DNA of 64,000 bases from Clostridium_AD sp050717635. GTDB taxonomy: Bacteria; Bacillota; Clostridia; Clostridiales; Clostridiaceae. The stretch spans positions 124,001-188,000 of the forward strand of contig NZ_JBOITO010000007.1 in assembly GCF_050717635.1 (NCBI RefSeq), read 5' to 3'. The notes under the pieces were generated by a model that saw nothing but the letters and a program-made list of their open reading frames with translations, ran no database searches and had not been told where the DNA came from. Each line of letters opens with the position of its first letter. The first letter of the stretch is position 1. The position numbers and the translations under genes were made by a program. Positions 44,182 to 52,747 of the stretch are shown here, in pieces.

Positions 44182-45342
44182 ATGTCAATAGAAAATTTCA
44201 ATGGAGAACGTTTAAAGGCAGCTCGAACCATAAGATGCCTTTCTAGCACCGAACTTGCTAAATTAATAGACGTTTCAAAGCAAGCTATGTGGCAGTTTGA
44301 GAGCAAAGGTAAAGTGCAGCCTAAACCTGAAAATCTTTTTATGCTAGCTCAAAAACTTAACTTTCCAACTAGTTTTTTTTTAGAGGACGACTGGAAAGAT
44401 ATTTATTCCGGAAGCTGTTTTTATCGTGCGGGATCTTCTATTACTAAAAAGCAAAAGGAAGCTCAGAAAGAGTTAAATATTATACGAGGAAAAATATACT
44501 CTTTTCTAGATGAGCACATTGAATTTCCTTCACTGAATTTGTTTCAGCTCTCAAAGGAAGACAATTTAAATGATGAGAGCATTGAAAAATTTGCGGAAGA
44601 CGCGCGTAATTATTATGGCATGGAGGATTTACCAATAGGCAACATGATTAACTTTATGGAGAATAATGGTATATTGCTCTCCCAGTTTCTACTACCTGAT
44701 GTTAAATTTGATGCAGTTAGCCAGTTAGTTGGTGTAGGTGACTTAGCAAAAATAGCGATAACACCTTATAATGGTTCGATACCTTCCTTCGCTAGGCTTC
44801 AATTTACTTTAGCTCATGAATTGGGACACTGGCTTTTAGGTCATATGAATTCTGATGAAGACTCTCTTTCAACGGAGGATTATAAAGATAATGAACATGA
44901 TGCTAATTTGTTTGCATCATCCTTTTTATTACCAAGAGATGCTTTTTTAAAAGATTTGCCATCAAATCCAAGCTTATATGTTTTTGTTGAGCTAAAGAAA
45001 AAATGGAGAGTATCGATACAAGCAATGATTTATAGAACACATTCTTTAGGTGAAATTAATTATAATCAGTATCAGTATTTAATGAAACAAGTTTCGAAAA
45101 ATGGTTGGAGAACACATGAACCACTTGACGATGAGTTTATTATTCCAAAACCTACACTTCTCAGAAAGGCTATTGAGATGCTGATTGATCAGAGTGTATT
45201 AAATAAAAAGGACTTGTTGGATAATTTAAAACTATATTGTGGGTCTTTAAACATTGATATGTATGAAGAACTGGCAGGTTTGACAAAAGGCTATTTAAAC
45301 ATAACAACAAATTCTGAACCTACAATACTATTAAAAAAATGA
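44182..45342 (+). CDS. XRE-family regulator fused to ImmA/IrrE metallopeptidase
   Basis: 386 residues. Residues 5-65 form an XRE helix-turn-helix (GERLKAARTIRCLSSTELAK, VSKQAMWQFESKG). Residues 140-290 hold the ImmA/IrrE zinc peptidase: His212-Glu-Leu-Gly-His216 in TLAHELGHWLLGH and the third ligand Glu238 in NEHDANLFASSFLLP. The rest is helical. Such one-chain regulators sense damage or phage and cut a repressor, or act as antitoxin parts. A GAGGTG site precedes the ATG. The cassette is flanked by repeats, which suggests it moves as a block. Confidence 0.9.
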   Translation: MSIENFNGERLKAARTIRCLSSTELAKLIDVSKQAMWQFESKGKVQPKPENLFMLAQKLNFPTSFFLEDDWKDIYSGSCFYRAGSSITKKQKEAQKELNIIRGKIYSFLDEHIEFPSLNLFQLSKEDNLNDESIEKFAEDARNYYGMEDLPIGNMINFMENNGILLSQFLLPDVKFDAVSQLVGVGDLAKIAITPYNGSIPSFARLQFTLAHELGHWLLGHMNSDEDSLSTEDYKDNEHDANLFASSFLLPRDAFLKDLPSNPSLYVFVELKKKWRVSIQAMIYRTHSLGEINYNQYQYLMKQVSKNGWRTHEPLDDEFIIPKPTLLRKAIEMLIDQSVLNKKDLLDNLKLYCGSLNIDMYEELAGLTKGYLNITTNSEPTILLKK

Positions 45343-45408
45343 CCATAGTTCTTATGTCTGTACTAAGTTATCATACGTAATTTAAAAGTAGATATTAGTT
45401 GTATTTTT

Positions 45409-45441
45409 AATCCTTCGCTTAGATTTAGAGCGAAGGATTTT
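45409..45441 (+). terminator. Terminator after XRE-ImmA gene
   Basis: AATCCTTCGCT (45409-45419) pairs perfectly with AGCGAAGGATT (45429-45439), then TTT. Confidence 0.85.
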
Positions 45442-45548
45442 ACAATTAGATAAAAGTTTATCTTAGTGTAATAACTTTGTAATCATGAATATTAGTATTT
45501 TTTATAGAAAAGTAGAATTTAGATCTTATTATATTTGCAAACCTTGTA

Positions 45549-45672
45549 TACATACTCTTGGAGAAAAGAGCTACATTAATTGTAGCTCCTTTTGTTTTTA
45601 TATAGACACAAAAATGGATAAGCAGTATGGCAGAAGATATTAAAGTCGGTATAAAACCAGGTAAACAGTTTG
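45549..45672 (+). repeat. Direct repeat flanking the XRE-ImmA cassette, right copy
   Basis: The partner of 43,076-43,195, including its own terminator (45,564-45,600, GAGCTAC with GTAGCTC). Confidence 0.75.
45564..45600 (+). terminator. Terminator inside right repeat
   Basis: GAGCTAC pairs with GTAGCTC; TTTTGTTTTT follows. It is a near copy of the hairpin at 43,091. Confidence 0.82.
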
Positions 45673-45802
45673 AGGGACATTAGCAAATCATCAATATTAT
45701 AAATTTAAAAGTTGTTGTAATTAATAAGCGGAAGTGGTTAAGATTGCAGTCAACTGTTGTAAAAGCAACTGATACAATAGTCGAAACTAAAGGGTGCAAT
45801 AG

Positions 45803-45967
45803 ATGAATTTAAGGGTTACAGAGAATAGTAATATTAAAATTTTCCGTTTTATAAATCTTGAAACAGAGGTTAAGCAGAAGTTTATAGCTTCAACACTTCC
45901 AATGTTCAATTTGCTAAATGATATGGAATATACTATAAATTGGTTTATTTATATTCTAAATTATTAA
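45803..45967 (+). CDS. Possible short protein, 54 residues
   Basis: The frame MNLRVTENSNIKIFRFINLE continues with VKQKFIASTLPMFNLLNDME and ends in a stop at 45,965. No clear ribosome site is present, and it may be a remnant. I do not recognise it. Confidence 0.35.
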   Translation: MNLRVTENSNIKIFRFINLETEVKQKFIASTLPMFNLLNDMEYTINWFIYILNY

Positions 45968-46269
45968 ATGCTTACAGATATTTATAAATTCAACACTTTA
46001 ATAGAAATATATGTTCATATAGAAAATTATAGGAATCAAGTATTAATAGGAACAATTAATGGATGTTCTGACATATACTTAAATTAAAAAAAATTAAGTG
46101 ACAGATCTATTACATTAATATGACAATCATGGGTTGTGATGATGAATTTTATATAGATTTATTTTAATTTCAGAGTTTTTTATATTGTATTTTGGTAAAA
46201 TATCTGGCATCATCCTTTCATAAAATAAAGTTTGAGTTTAAGCAGATGGACAAAAGGATGGGGGGAAAT

Positions 46270-47655
46270 ATGAAGGGTAAAAAATTAGAGAAAAGTAAAA
46301 ATAATAATATACTAAAACATTTCACTATAGCTACTGTTGGTGCAGTAGAGGATGCGTTAAAAAGCATAACGGTAGAGGATTTGATAAACAGTATATATTT
46401 AAAAAGTGACGATACAGATGTTCAATACTTAATAAGAGAGTATGAAAAGCAATTAATATTGTCTAAGATTGACCCTTGTAGATTTGCAAAAGGACTACAT
46501 CGATTTTTTATGACAATGGCAGATTATATTAAAACTAATAAGTTATATAAGAAGTTTTTTAGACTTGACTACTTGCAATATACTGCTTTGTGTAAACATA
46601 ATACTAATCCCGGTATTTTAGTAGGATACAAAGATATAATAGTTCAGCAATATGCATATTTAGTAGGAACTACAAAGAAAGTCATCTGTGGCTTAGATAA
46701 AAAAGATAGGCTAATTACAGTATACGAGGTAGGGAAATGGCTAACAGAGATAAATATAGATATGTACACAGTAGGTAGAGAGGGAAATAGTTTAAAGGTA
46801 TCAAGTCCTGACAGTATAGTGCTCAAGATTTTTAAAAAATATGGTTATAAAGTAAAGGATATACAAGAGTGTTTAGATATAATTGCAGATGACCAAGTAA
46901 CAACAAATATGCTTGATTTTATGGCCTACTTCATAACAGAAAAAACAATAAAAATATTACCAAGACCTTATAGGAAACCTACAGACTTAGTAAATGCTAA
47001 TCATATATTTGAAAGATCGGATCATACTCAGGTATTAATAAAAGAAAAACTAACTCAGAGACAAATTATGCTACCACCTGAAGGTATTACAGCTAAGTTT
47101 AAAAATTGTGGCGAGGTTATAGAAATTTATCTTATGGAGGTTATTGAAGACGACACTGTAATTCTGTTATGGAAGATGAAATTTTCTAACAATACATACA
47201 CTTCTGGGTTCTATGATACAAAGAATGAGACTTTCTATGACATGTATAAAGAAAGCTCAGCATGGGAAACAACTCACATTCCAATGGAAAATGTGATATT
47301 GCAGAATTATATAAACATAACATGCACATTAACAATGGAAGAGCGACAAGAACTAGTTTGGTTCAACGAAGTTAAGGATATAGTCAAATTAAATGAAAGT
47401 CATGGCTTAAATCCTATGGTTTACTATGAAATAAAAGAGCATAATGCAAGGGTTAGAGGGGAGGTAATAACTAGACATTTTGACAGGTCAAAGTACATAG
47501 CAGAGCTAATGAACATACAGCCTTTCTTACGTAGACTACCCATAGGGGCAAATGTTGGAGAAGAGGCGGTAGAAGTAGCTAAGAAGCTAGGCATAGATTT
47601 ACCTAAAGGTTATACGTTGGTGAGAGGTTTCTCAAAAAAAGTTTATAAAAATTAA
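46270..47655 (+). CDS. Large unknown mobile-element protein
   Basis: 461 residues from the ATG preceded by GGGGGGAAAT; an upstream in-frame start at 46,192 is less likely. The N-terminal 260 residues are mainly helical (HFTIATVGAVEDALKSITVE, RFAKGLHRFFMTMADYI). The last 40 residues form a separate short module IQPFLRRLPIGANVGEEAVE and KLGIDLPKGYTLVRGF, of a kind I associate with proteins of clostridial plasmids and conjugative elements. It has no enzyme motif that I can see. Its position as a long gene in an otherwise small-gene region suggests a core element function. Confidence 0.72.
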   Translation: MKGKKLEKSKNNNILKHFTIATVGAVEDALKSITVEDLINSIYLKSDDTDVQYLIREYEKQLILSKIDPCRFAKGLHRFFMTMADYIKTNKLYKKFFRLDYLQYTALCKHNTNPGILVGYKDIIVQQYAYLVGTTKKVICGLDKKDRLITVYEVGKWLTEINIDMYTVGREGNSLKVSSPDSIVLKIFKKYGYKVKDIQECLDIIADDQVTTNMLDFMAYFITEKTIKILPRPYRKPTDLVNANHIFERSDHTQVLIKEKLTQRQIMLPPEGITAKFKNCGEVIEIYLMEVIEDDTVILLWKMKFSNNTYTSGFYDTKNETFYDMYKESSAWETTHIPMENVILQNYINITCTLTMEERQELVWFNEVKDIVKLNESHGLNPMVYYEIKEHNARVRGEVITRHFDRSKYIAELMNIQPFLRRLPIGANVGEEAVEVAKKLGIDLPKGYTLVRGFSKKVYKN

Positions 47656-47694
47656 TAATCTTATTTTATAGCATATAAAAGAATAGAATAGAAA

Positions 47695-47925
47695 GTGTCT
47701 TTAACAATAAGAAAAAACAAGGGTATAACTGATATAAGTAATGATTTAGATTTAATAGAGAATGAGCAACTAAGAAATAATTTAAGCAACATATTAAATA
47801 AAGATAAAGGGGTAACTTGTGAAGAAGTTATGCAATTAATAAGTAAAAAAATATTTGGAAGGGGCATTGTAAAATGGGTGGTAGAAATAAAGAGCAAGAT
47901 AATACAAAACTTATTAACAGCATAA
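47695..47925 (+). CDS. Small unknown protein
   Basis: 76 residues from GTG, helical and charged (SNDLDLIENEQLRNNLSNIL, then KKIFGRGIVKWVVEIK). The ribosome site is weak, and its last 52 bases overlap the next gene's start. It could be a real translationally coupled gene or the end of a broken frame. Confidence 0.45.
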   Translation: MSLTIRKNKGITDISNDLDLIENEQLRNNLSNILNKDKGVTCEEVMQLISKKIFGRGIVKWVVEIKSKIIQNLLTA

Positions 47926-48398
47926 GAGATGAAGAATATAAAAAAGAGATATTAAAAAATGGCTACTGTGTTGGTTTACTTGTAGATTGTGTAGTAGAGG
48001 AAAGAATAATAGTAGATTTATTTGGAGTAAGAACAATTAGTATGGCATTTAGACTAAATGAATCTTTAATTTTAGATAGACATACAAGAAGAAATAGGTT
48101 AATACACCATTTGAGAGTTATTGTATACATAGACATATCAATAAATGAAGTAGAAATTATAACAATATCTGCCGTAAGTAAAAAACATAAAGATCTACCA
48201 ATAGGCGTTAGTTTTCAGTCCTCAGGTGTGGATATAACTGCAGGAAAGATATTTTGGCATAGGTTAAATACTAGTGGTTGGGAAGAAAACAAATGGGCAG
48301 ATGATATTTGGATCAGGATTGATTTAGAAAATAATATTGGTGAAATATATTGTGGGATACATGAAAATTTAAAAAGTATTCTTTATTTAGTATCATAA
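47874..48398 (+). CDS. Unknown protein, 174 residues
   Basis: GGAAGGGGC lies about 7 bases before the ATG. The sequence is a charged N-terminus followed by a beta-rich region (GYCVGLLVDCVVEERIIVDL, IEVIVYIDISINEVEI-like strands, WADDIWIRIDLENNIGEIYC). No motif is recognised. It overlaps the preceding small gene. Confidence 0.65.
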   Translation: MGGRNKEQDNTKLINSIRDEEYKKEILKNGYCVGLLVDCVVEERIIVDLFGVRTISMAFRLNESLILDRHTRRNRLIHHLRVIVYIDISINEVEIITISAVSKKHKDLPIGVSFQSSGVDITAGKIFWHRLNTSGWEENKWADDIWIRIDLENNIGEIYCGIHENLKSILYLVS

Positions 48399-48649
48399 CC
48401 TAGGAATAAGCCATCAATAAGTAAAAATAAATAATGTATATGATTGAATTTATACAATACTAATACAAACAAATTGTCTTATGAATAATGAGGGCTAACA
48501 GGGCCAAAAGAGGGAGGTAAACAAAAGGGAAAATGGTATGTACAGGAGTTAAAATTTGAGTTTTAAAATTTAAGTGTTTAAGGTTAAAGTTTATATAGCA
48601 GTAAAAAACGTACAGTGTAAATTTAGAATAAATAAGGAGGCCCTTTAAA

Positions 48650-49141
48650 GTGAATAGAGATGAGTATACAGTATATTCCTTCGAGCAAGAGAGTCGTAGA
48701 AGTTTTGAACTATCAGAAGATGGGTTTAACGAGAAAGCTAAAGTGGGCTTTGAGGTAGAGTGGAACGAGTGTGCAGAACGCTGTGATGTGTTGGAGCAGC
48801 TTATTGACGAAATTCCAATGGATCTAATAGTTGATAACGTTATAACAGGTAAGACTAAACAAGAGTTTATAGGGATACTTGAAGATGAGCCAGCTACATA
48901 CTTTGACTGTAAAAATTTTAACAACATCTATTATTTCATTAATATGACAATCAAAAACTGTGGGGACGAATCATTTTATAAGGACATTAGGATTTTAAGG
49001 ATATCACAAAGATTATGGAATGAGCAGTTTGTAAGTTCCAAGTATAAAGTGGAAAAAGAGCAAAGGATAGCAAATGGACAATCTATATATAATAAGGTAA
49101 CAGTTATAGATGGTGAAATTCAGACCTTAGTGTGGTTATAA
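48650..49141 (+). CDS. Unknown acidic protein, 163 residues
   Basis: GTG start after a strong AAGGAGG site. It is acidic in its first half (FEQESRRSFELSEDGFNEKA, VEWNECAERCDVLEQLIDEI) and more basic at the end. Small acidic proteins on mobile elements can be anti-restriction or anti-CRISPR DNA mimics, but no motif supports that here. It stands alone with its own terminator. Confidence 0.68.
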   Translation: MNRDEYTVYSFEQESRRSFELSEDGFNEKAKVGFEVEWNECAERCDVLEQLIDEIPMDLIVDNVITGKTKQEFIGILEDEPATYFDCKNFNNIYYFINMTIKNCGDESFYKDIRILRISQRLWNEQFVSSKYKVEKEQRIANGQSIYNKVTVIDGEIQTLVWL

Positions 49142-49148
49142 CGTTATA

Positions 49149-49187
49149 GGACTAAAAGCTACCTTAAATTAGGTGGCTTTTAGTCTT
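49149..49187 (+). terminator. Terminator after the acidic protein gene
   Basis: GACTAAAAGCTACCT (49150-49164) pairs with AGGTGGCTTTTAGTC (49171-49185), one mismatch. Confidence 0.8.
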
Positions 49188-49264
49188 ATAATTAATGATT
49201 AAGAAGCGAGGCAAAGTGTTGAAATTGTTGAGTTTATAGGTGAAAAATAAATTTTAGTTTTCTA

Positions 49265-49293
49265 TTGAATTTAATTTGTTTATGTATTACAAT
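49265..49293 (+). promoter_or_regulatory. Promoter of the 49-50 kb operon
   Basis: TTGAAT, 17-bp spacer, TACAAT, 57 bases before the ATG at 49,350. Confidence 0.72.
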
Positions 49294-49349
49294 TGCCCCA
49301 GCTTTTACGAAAATATAATTTTAAAATTGAAGAAAAGGTGGGGTAAAGA

Positions 49350-49655
49350 ATGGATAAAAAAGACAGGTACATAACACGTGGCATACGTGAAATGAATAAA
49401 AAGAATCCTTTGATGTATTTGAAGCTCTGGGATTTATATGATGAAATGGACATTAGCGAAAAAGACTATCTACAGGTTTTTGAATTGAGAACAAAGATTA
49501 ATATGAAAGGTATAGTGCAAGAGATAGAACATACGCAGGAAGAACCACAATATAGTAAAACTTACAAATACTTTACAGATGGACCTGTGGAGGCTAAAGT
49601 TTATATCATTGTAGAAGATGACTATAGTACAATGCTTATTGCTAATGAGTATTAA
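49350..49655 (+). CDS. Unknown small protein, 101 residues
   Basis: It starts after an AAAGGTGGGG site. Sequence MDKKDRYITRGIREMNKKNP, then LKLWDLYDEMDISEKDYLQV and a beta-like end EAKVYIIVEDDYSTMLIA. The layout resembles short phage-encoded proteins in mobile clostridial DNA (DUF960-like in appearance, unchecked). It heads a three-gene group. Confidence 0.68.
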   Translation: MDKKDRYITRGIREMNKKNPLMYLKLWDLYDEMDISEKDYLQVFELRTKINMKGIVQEIEHTQEEPQYSKTYKYFTDGPVEAKVYIIVEDDYSTMLIANEY

Positions 49656-49697
49656 AGTTTATAAGGTCCATAGTATAAAGGAATGGAGGCTTTAAAT

Positions 49698-50102
49698 ATG
49701 AAGTATCCACATTTGATAAAGGTCACGCTAGCTGATAAATACCCGAATATTGATACAACAAAATACATATGGCGACAGCTAATTGAACATCATGGTTACG
49801 CAGTGGGCTGGAATGACCTAATAATTGAATTAGTTAAAGAAATTGAAGAAATATATGAAAAGAATAATAACGTAGATATTTATGATTTTTGTATAGACGG
49901 AACTAAAGAGAAGTACGGTGGATTAAGAGTTGATGCAAGATCAAGTTTAATGGAAGTTCATGAGCTAATAAGTGTGTACGAAAATAAATCAGAAAGCATC
50001 TGTGAGGAATGCGGAGGGCCTGGGAGTTTCAGGGATGGAAATTGGGTCGAAACCCTCTGTGATGCATGTTACGATGCAAACAAGGAAGTTGAAAAGAAAT
50101 GA
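49698..50102 (+). CDS. Phage-type protein with C-terminal zinc ribbon
   Basis: 134 residues from the ATG, with GGAGG 8 bases upstream; the ATG at 49,683 lies before that site. The middle VGWNDLIIELVKEIEEIYEK and KEKYGGLRVDARSS is a common pattern of small phage proteins, and the end has two Cys pairs (CEECGGPGSF, LCDACYD) that should hold zinc. Function is unknown. The next gene overlaps its stop by 4 bases. Confidence 0.78.
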   Translation: MKYPHLIKVTLADKYPNIDTTKYIWRQLIEHHGYAVGWNDLIIELVKEIEEIYEKNNNVDIYDFCIDGTKEKYGGLRVDARSSLMEVHELISVYENKSESICEECGGPGSFRDGNWVETLCDACYDANKEVEKK

Positions 50103-50443
50103 ATAGCATTAAAACTAAGAATAGCACCAAAGTTAGAAAAAGAAAAAACAGAGCTAAAATAACCTTTAGAATTTATACAATAGACCAAACACTACCTATG
50201 GATGAAATTCAAGATTCTATAGAATTAAATACAGATGAGATTATACCTGAAATTTATATGTTACTACTAGAGAATAAAGAAATGAATAATCTTGATAAGA
50301 TATTTGACAATTACAATAAAGAGTTGTCCACAACAGATGTTGTGGAGATTCAAGATAAAGAAGGGTTAAGTACCTTTCATTTCTTAAGTTTGTTTGGGTT
50401 TATAGAGATTGAAGAATTTGATAAAAGTATAATAATAAGATAA
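50099..50443 (+). CDS. Unknown small protein coupled to zinc-ribbon gene
   Basis: 114 residues, starting in an ATGA overlap. The first 22 residues are very basic (KTKNSTKVRKRKNRAKITFR), and the rest is acidic and helical (LENKEMNNLDKIFDNYNKEL). The charge split suggests binding to nucleic acid or to a partner. Not recognised. Confidence 0.68.
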   Translation: MNSIKTKNSTKVRKRKNRAKITFRIYTIDQTLPMDEIQDSIELNTDEIIPEIYMLLLENKEMNNLDKIFDNYNKELSTTDVVEIQDKEGLSTFHFLSLFGFIEIEEFDKSIIIR

Positions 50444-50612
50444 GGCTTTAAGTTAAAAGGTCTAGTAGTTTATAAGCTGTTATACTTTTTAATTTGCAAT
50501 TTTACATAGATTTATAGAATTAGACTTTAAGAGCTAATTATAAAAAAGTAAAATCTGAAAACAAGGCATATTTTTGTTTAATAGAAAGAAGATTAAAAGA
50601 GGCGGTGAGACC

Positions 50613-50780
50613 ATGGCGGTAATAGGATTTAATGTAGGATCAACACTAAGTTTAAAGGATATATGTTTAGCAGTAGACTATTTGCAAGACAAAGATGCTT
50701 TTGAGCCGGACTTAGAATATATTAAAGTAAGGATAACATCTAAGAAAAAAGTAAAAGCAGAGAATACAAAAGAACTCTAA
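50613..50780 (+). CDS. Small unknown protein, 55 residues
   Basis: The ATG follows GAGGCGGTGAGACC. Sequence AVIGFNVGSTLSLKDICLAV, then a Lys-rich tail. An upstream in-frame start at 50,574 lacks a ribosome site. Not recognised. Confidence 0.55.
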   Translation: MAVIGFNVGSTLSLKDICLAVDYLQDKDAFEPDLEYIKVRITSKKKVKAENTKEL

Positions 50781-50807
50781 ATATAATAAATTAAGGCAGC
50801 TAATAAA

Positions 50808-51087
50808 ATGATAAAGACCATTAAATGATAGCAAAAAGACAGGACTGTATACTAAGGAGAATATTTATAGCAAATTACTGAAGGGAATATCAGTTGTAGG
50901 GTTATTTGTAAAAAGTGATGGACATGTAGCATCAATTCATGGTTCTTTCAATGTATCGAAGACGGATGTACTAAATGGCAAATGGTTTCAAATTAAGGAA
51001 ACTGGTCGGTATAATTTAATTGCTATAAGTGGTTTTTTAGAAAGTACAGAAGTAAAGAAGATATTGCGGCTTAATAGATATAAATAA
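50808..51087 (+). pseudogene. Unknown gene broken by an early frameshift
   Basis: From ATG at 50,808 the frame reads MIKTIK and stops. One base shifted, it continues NDSKKTGLYTKENIYSKLLK, GISVVGLFVKSDGHVASIHG and on to KKILRLNRYK, stop. The second part has normal protein character, so a single indel after codon 6 probably killed the gene. Function unknown. Confidence 0.55.
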
Positions 51088-51112
51088 TAATATGTGAAAT
51101 GTGGGTGAATTA

Positions 51113-51370
51113 ATGGATATAGATTTAACTACATACGCTAAGGAAATGTTTGGTAACGAGTTGGTAGAGTCAGCCTACATTTCCGATGTATATAATAAAC
51201 ATACTGATGATGATTACAAAGAAATAATTAATTTCAGTGACAAAGAGATTAATATAACTGACAGTGTCATTTTGGTAGTGAAGTTTATAAACGGAAAGAC
51301 GGTCAATATTTGGGCATCAGAGTGGGGAGGCATGCGTTCAGGTGAAGACAGTATATATATAAATGATTAG
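51113..51370 (+). CDS. Unknown small protein, 85 residues
   Basis: ATG start with a weak GGGTG upstream; a GTG at 51,101 is also in frame. It is acidic with strands ITDSVILVVKFINGKTVNIW. The next small zinc-binding protein follows immediately. Confidence 0.6.
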   Translation: MDIDLTTYAKEMFGNELVESAYISDVYNKHTDDDYKEIINFSDKEINITDSVILVVKFINGKTVNIWASEWGGMRSGEDSIYIND

Positions 51371-51381
51371 AGAGGAAGTGG

Positions 51382-51615
51382 ATTATAATAGCTAATTTTT
51401 TTAAAGAAGAGAACTGCCAACGTTGTAATAAATATTTAATTATGCGCATGATGTCAAGATTCAACACTGATGTAATATGTATTGAATGCAATGATGAAGA
51501 AAAAAAGCACCCTTTATATAAAGAAGCATGTGACAAAGAAGTTGAAGAAGTAAGACTTGGTAATTACAATTATGGTGGTTTATTTGAAGGTCAGACCTAT
51601 CCGTTCAATAAATAG
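51382..51615 (+). CDS. Small zinc-ribbon protein with no ATG, GTG or TTG start
   Basis: The frame from about 51,382 reads IIIANFFKEENCQRCNKYLI, then CIECNDEEKKHPLYKEACDK and ends TYPFNK at 51,615. Two CxxC pairs and the NYNYGGLFEG end are of a type common in phages and mobile elements. No ATG, GTG or TTG lies between the upstream stop and the first Cys pair; an ATT at 51,382 placed after GAGGAAG is the only start in a good position. It may be a rare AUU start or a lost start codon. Confidence 0.6.
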   Translation: MIIANFFKEENCQRCNKYLIMRMMSRFNTDVICIECNDEEKKHPLYKEACDKEVEEVRLGNYNYGGLFEGQTYPFNK

Positions 51616-51704
51616 ACAAGTTGCAATGAATTAAAGCATAATAAGAGCATTTTGAATTGATTTTGAAGGTGTTTTTTTATTGAACAAATATTGAGTGCAA
51701 ATAG

Positions 51705-51733
51705 TTGAATAATCGAAGTACTTGCGTTACAAT
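51705..51733 (+). promoter_or_regulatory. Promoter of the 51.8-kb gene
   Basis: TTGAAT, 17-bp spacer, TACAAT, 56 bases before the ATG at 51,789; boxes identical to those at 49,265. Confidence 0.75.
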
Positions 51734-51788
51734 TCTCCTCAAAGTTGTAAAACAATAGAAGTTTAAATAAAGAAGGAGAATGGTTTAT

Positions 51789-52568
51789 ATGAAAACAGTG
51801 GCATGCATGTTAAAACTTGGACAAACAAGGACGGCTGGATATACACTATATGATGAGAATACACATGAGTTTGAGGAAACAACGCCTAAAGTAGTTAAAG
51901 ATCTAATTATTCGAGGACAAGTAAATGGACTGAAACTGAACGATGGAGAAATTCAACTTGATGAGGAGGGATTCAACATATGTAACCTGATGGTGAAATC
52001 ATCCGTAGGCAGATATAGACCATTAAATCCTACTACTAGCATGATAAGTCGTACTTATGCAGTAACAAGAGTGATTAAAACAGACAAGGAAAAACTATAT
52101 ATACTCATATCAAATAAGTGTGCCAGATTCAAATTTAAGACTCAACAATTAAAGGGACTCATTGATATAGGTGGATATGTAGCAGGGGTACGATTGGTTG
52201 AAGGTAAAATTGAGGTATGTAAAGGTGTGAGCATTTTAGACCAAAGAACAAAAAAAGATATTGAGGTTAAGGAGCTTTTGTATGCTGAAAGTACAGTAAT
52301 TGATTCTGTTTCACCTAAAGTTGACGAGGTGAATTTGCAGAAGGAACAATTTTTAACTGACTTAGGCAATGAATCAGAAAAAGTAGACAGTATAGAAACT
52401 ACATTTGATACTCTTGAAACTACTAAAGTAACTGCTGAAATTGTGACTAAACCTGATGGCAAACATTTAAATTATGGTAATACACCAGCAAATAAGGAAG
52501 GTAAACTACTAGAAGAACCTGTAGTAGAAAAGAAATTAGTTACTCACCGAAAAACTAAGAGAAAATAA
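51789..52568 (+). CDS. Unknown protein with repeated beta modules and basic tail
   Basis: 259 residues; AAGGAG lies 10 bases upstream. Two similar units of about 60 residues are visible: ARTAGYTLYDE-type start to GQVNGLKLNDGEIQLDEEGF, and KEKLYILISNKCARFKFKTQ to GYVAGVRLVEGKIEV. Each ends in the pattern G-x-V-x-G-x-x-L/V-x-x-G-x-I. The C-terminal third is acidic and then basic (VTHRKTKRK), probably unfolded. Family not recognised. Confidence 0.68.
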   Translation: MKTVACMLKLGQTRTAGYTLYDENTHEFEETTPKVVKDLIIRGQVNGLKLNDGEIQLDEEGFNICNLMVKSSVGRYRPLNPTTSMISRTYAVTRVIKTDKEKLYILISNKCARFKFKTQQLKGLIDIGGYVAGVRLVEGKIEVCKGVSILDQRTKKDIEVKELLYAESTVIDSVSPKVDEVNLQKEQFLTDLGNESEKVDSIETTFDTLETTKVTAEIVTKPDGKHLNYGNTPANKEGKLLEEPVVEKKLVTHRKTKRK

Positions 52569-52587
52569 AACTATAACTATGTTATTA

Positions 52588-52624
52588 AGGACTGTCGCAA
52601 GTTATTTGTGACAGTCTTTTTTTT
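52588..52624 (+). terminator. Terminator before the restriction system
   Basis: GGACTGTCGCAA pairs with TTTGTGACAGTC and ends in eight T residues. Confidence 0.88.
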
Positions 52625-52747
52625 ATGGACATTGAAACTAATATTTACGAAACATGTTGAAAAATATGGGAAAATACAATAATAAAGTGTATAATATAAT
52701 TGCATTGGTTTAAACTAGTGCAATTATTTTTATTTGGAGGAAAACTA

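Larger units (their letters stand above)
45343..46269. other. Gene-poor region after the XRE-ImmA cassette
   Basis: It has a terminator at 45,409, the right copy of the flanking repeat (45,549), and a possible short frame at 45,803. Otherwise the frames are short and decayed. Confidence 0.5.

Noticed and set aside
45803..45967. A type I toxin peptide
   Set aside because: The short frame is not hydrophobic enough, and no antisense promoter is visible.
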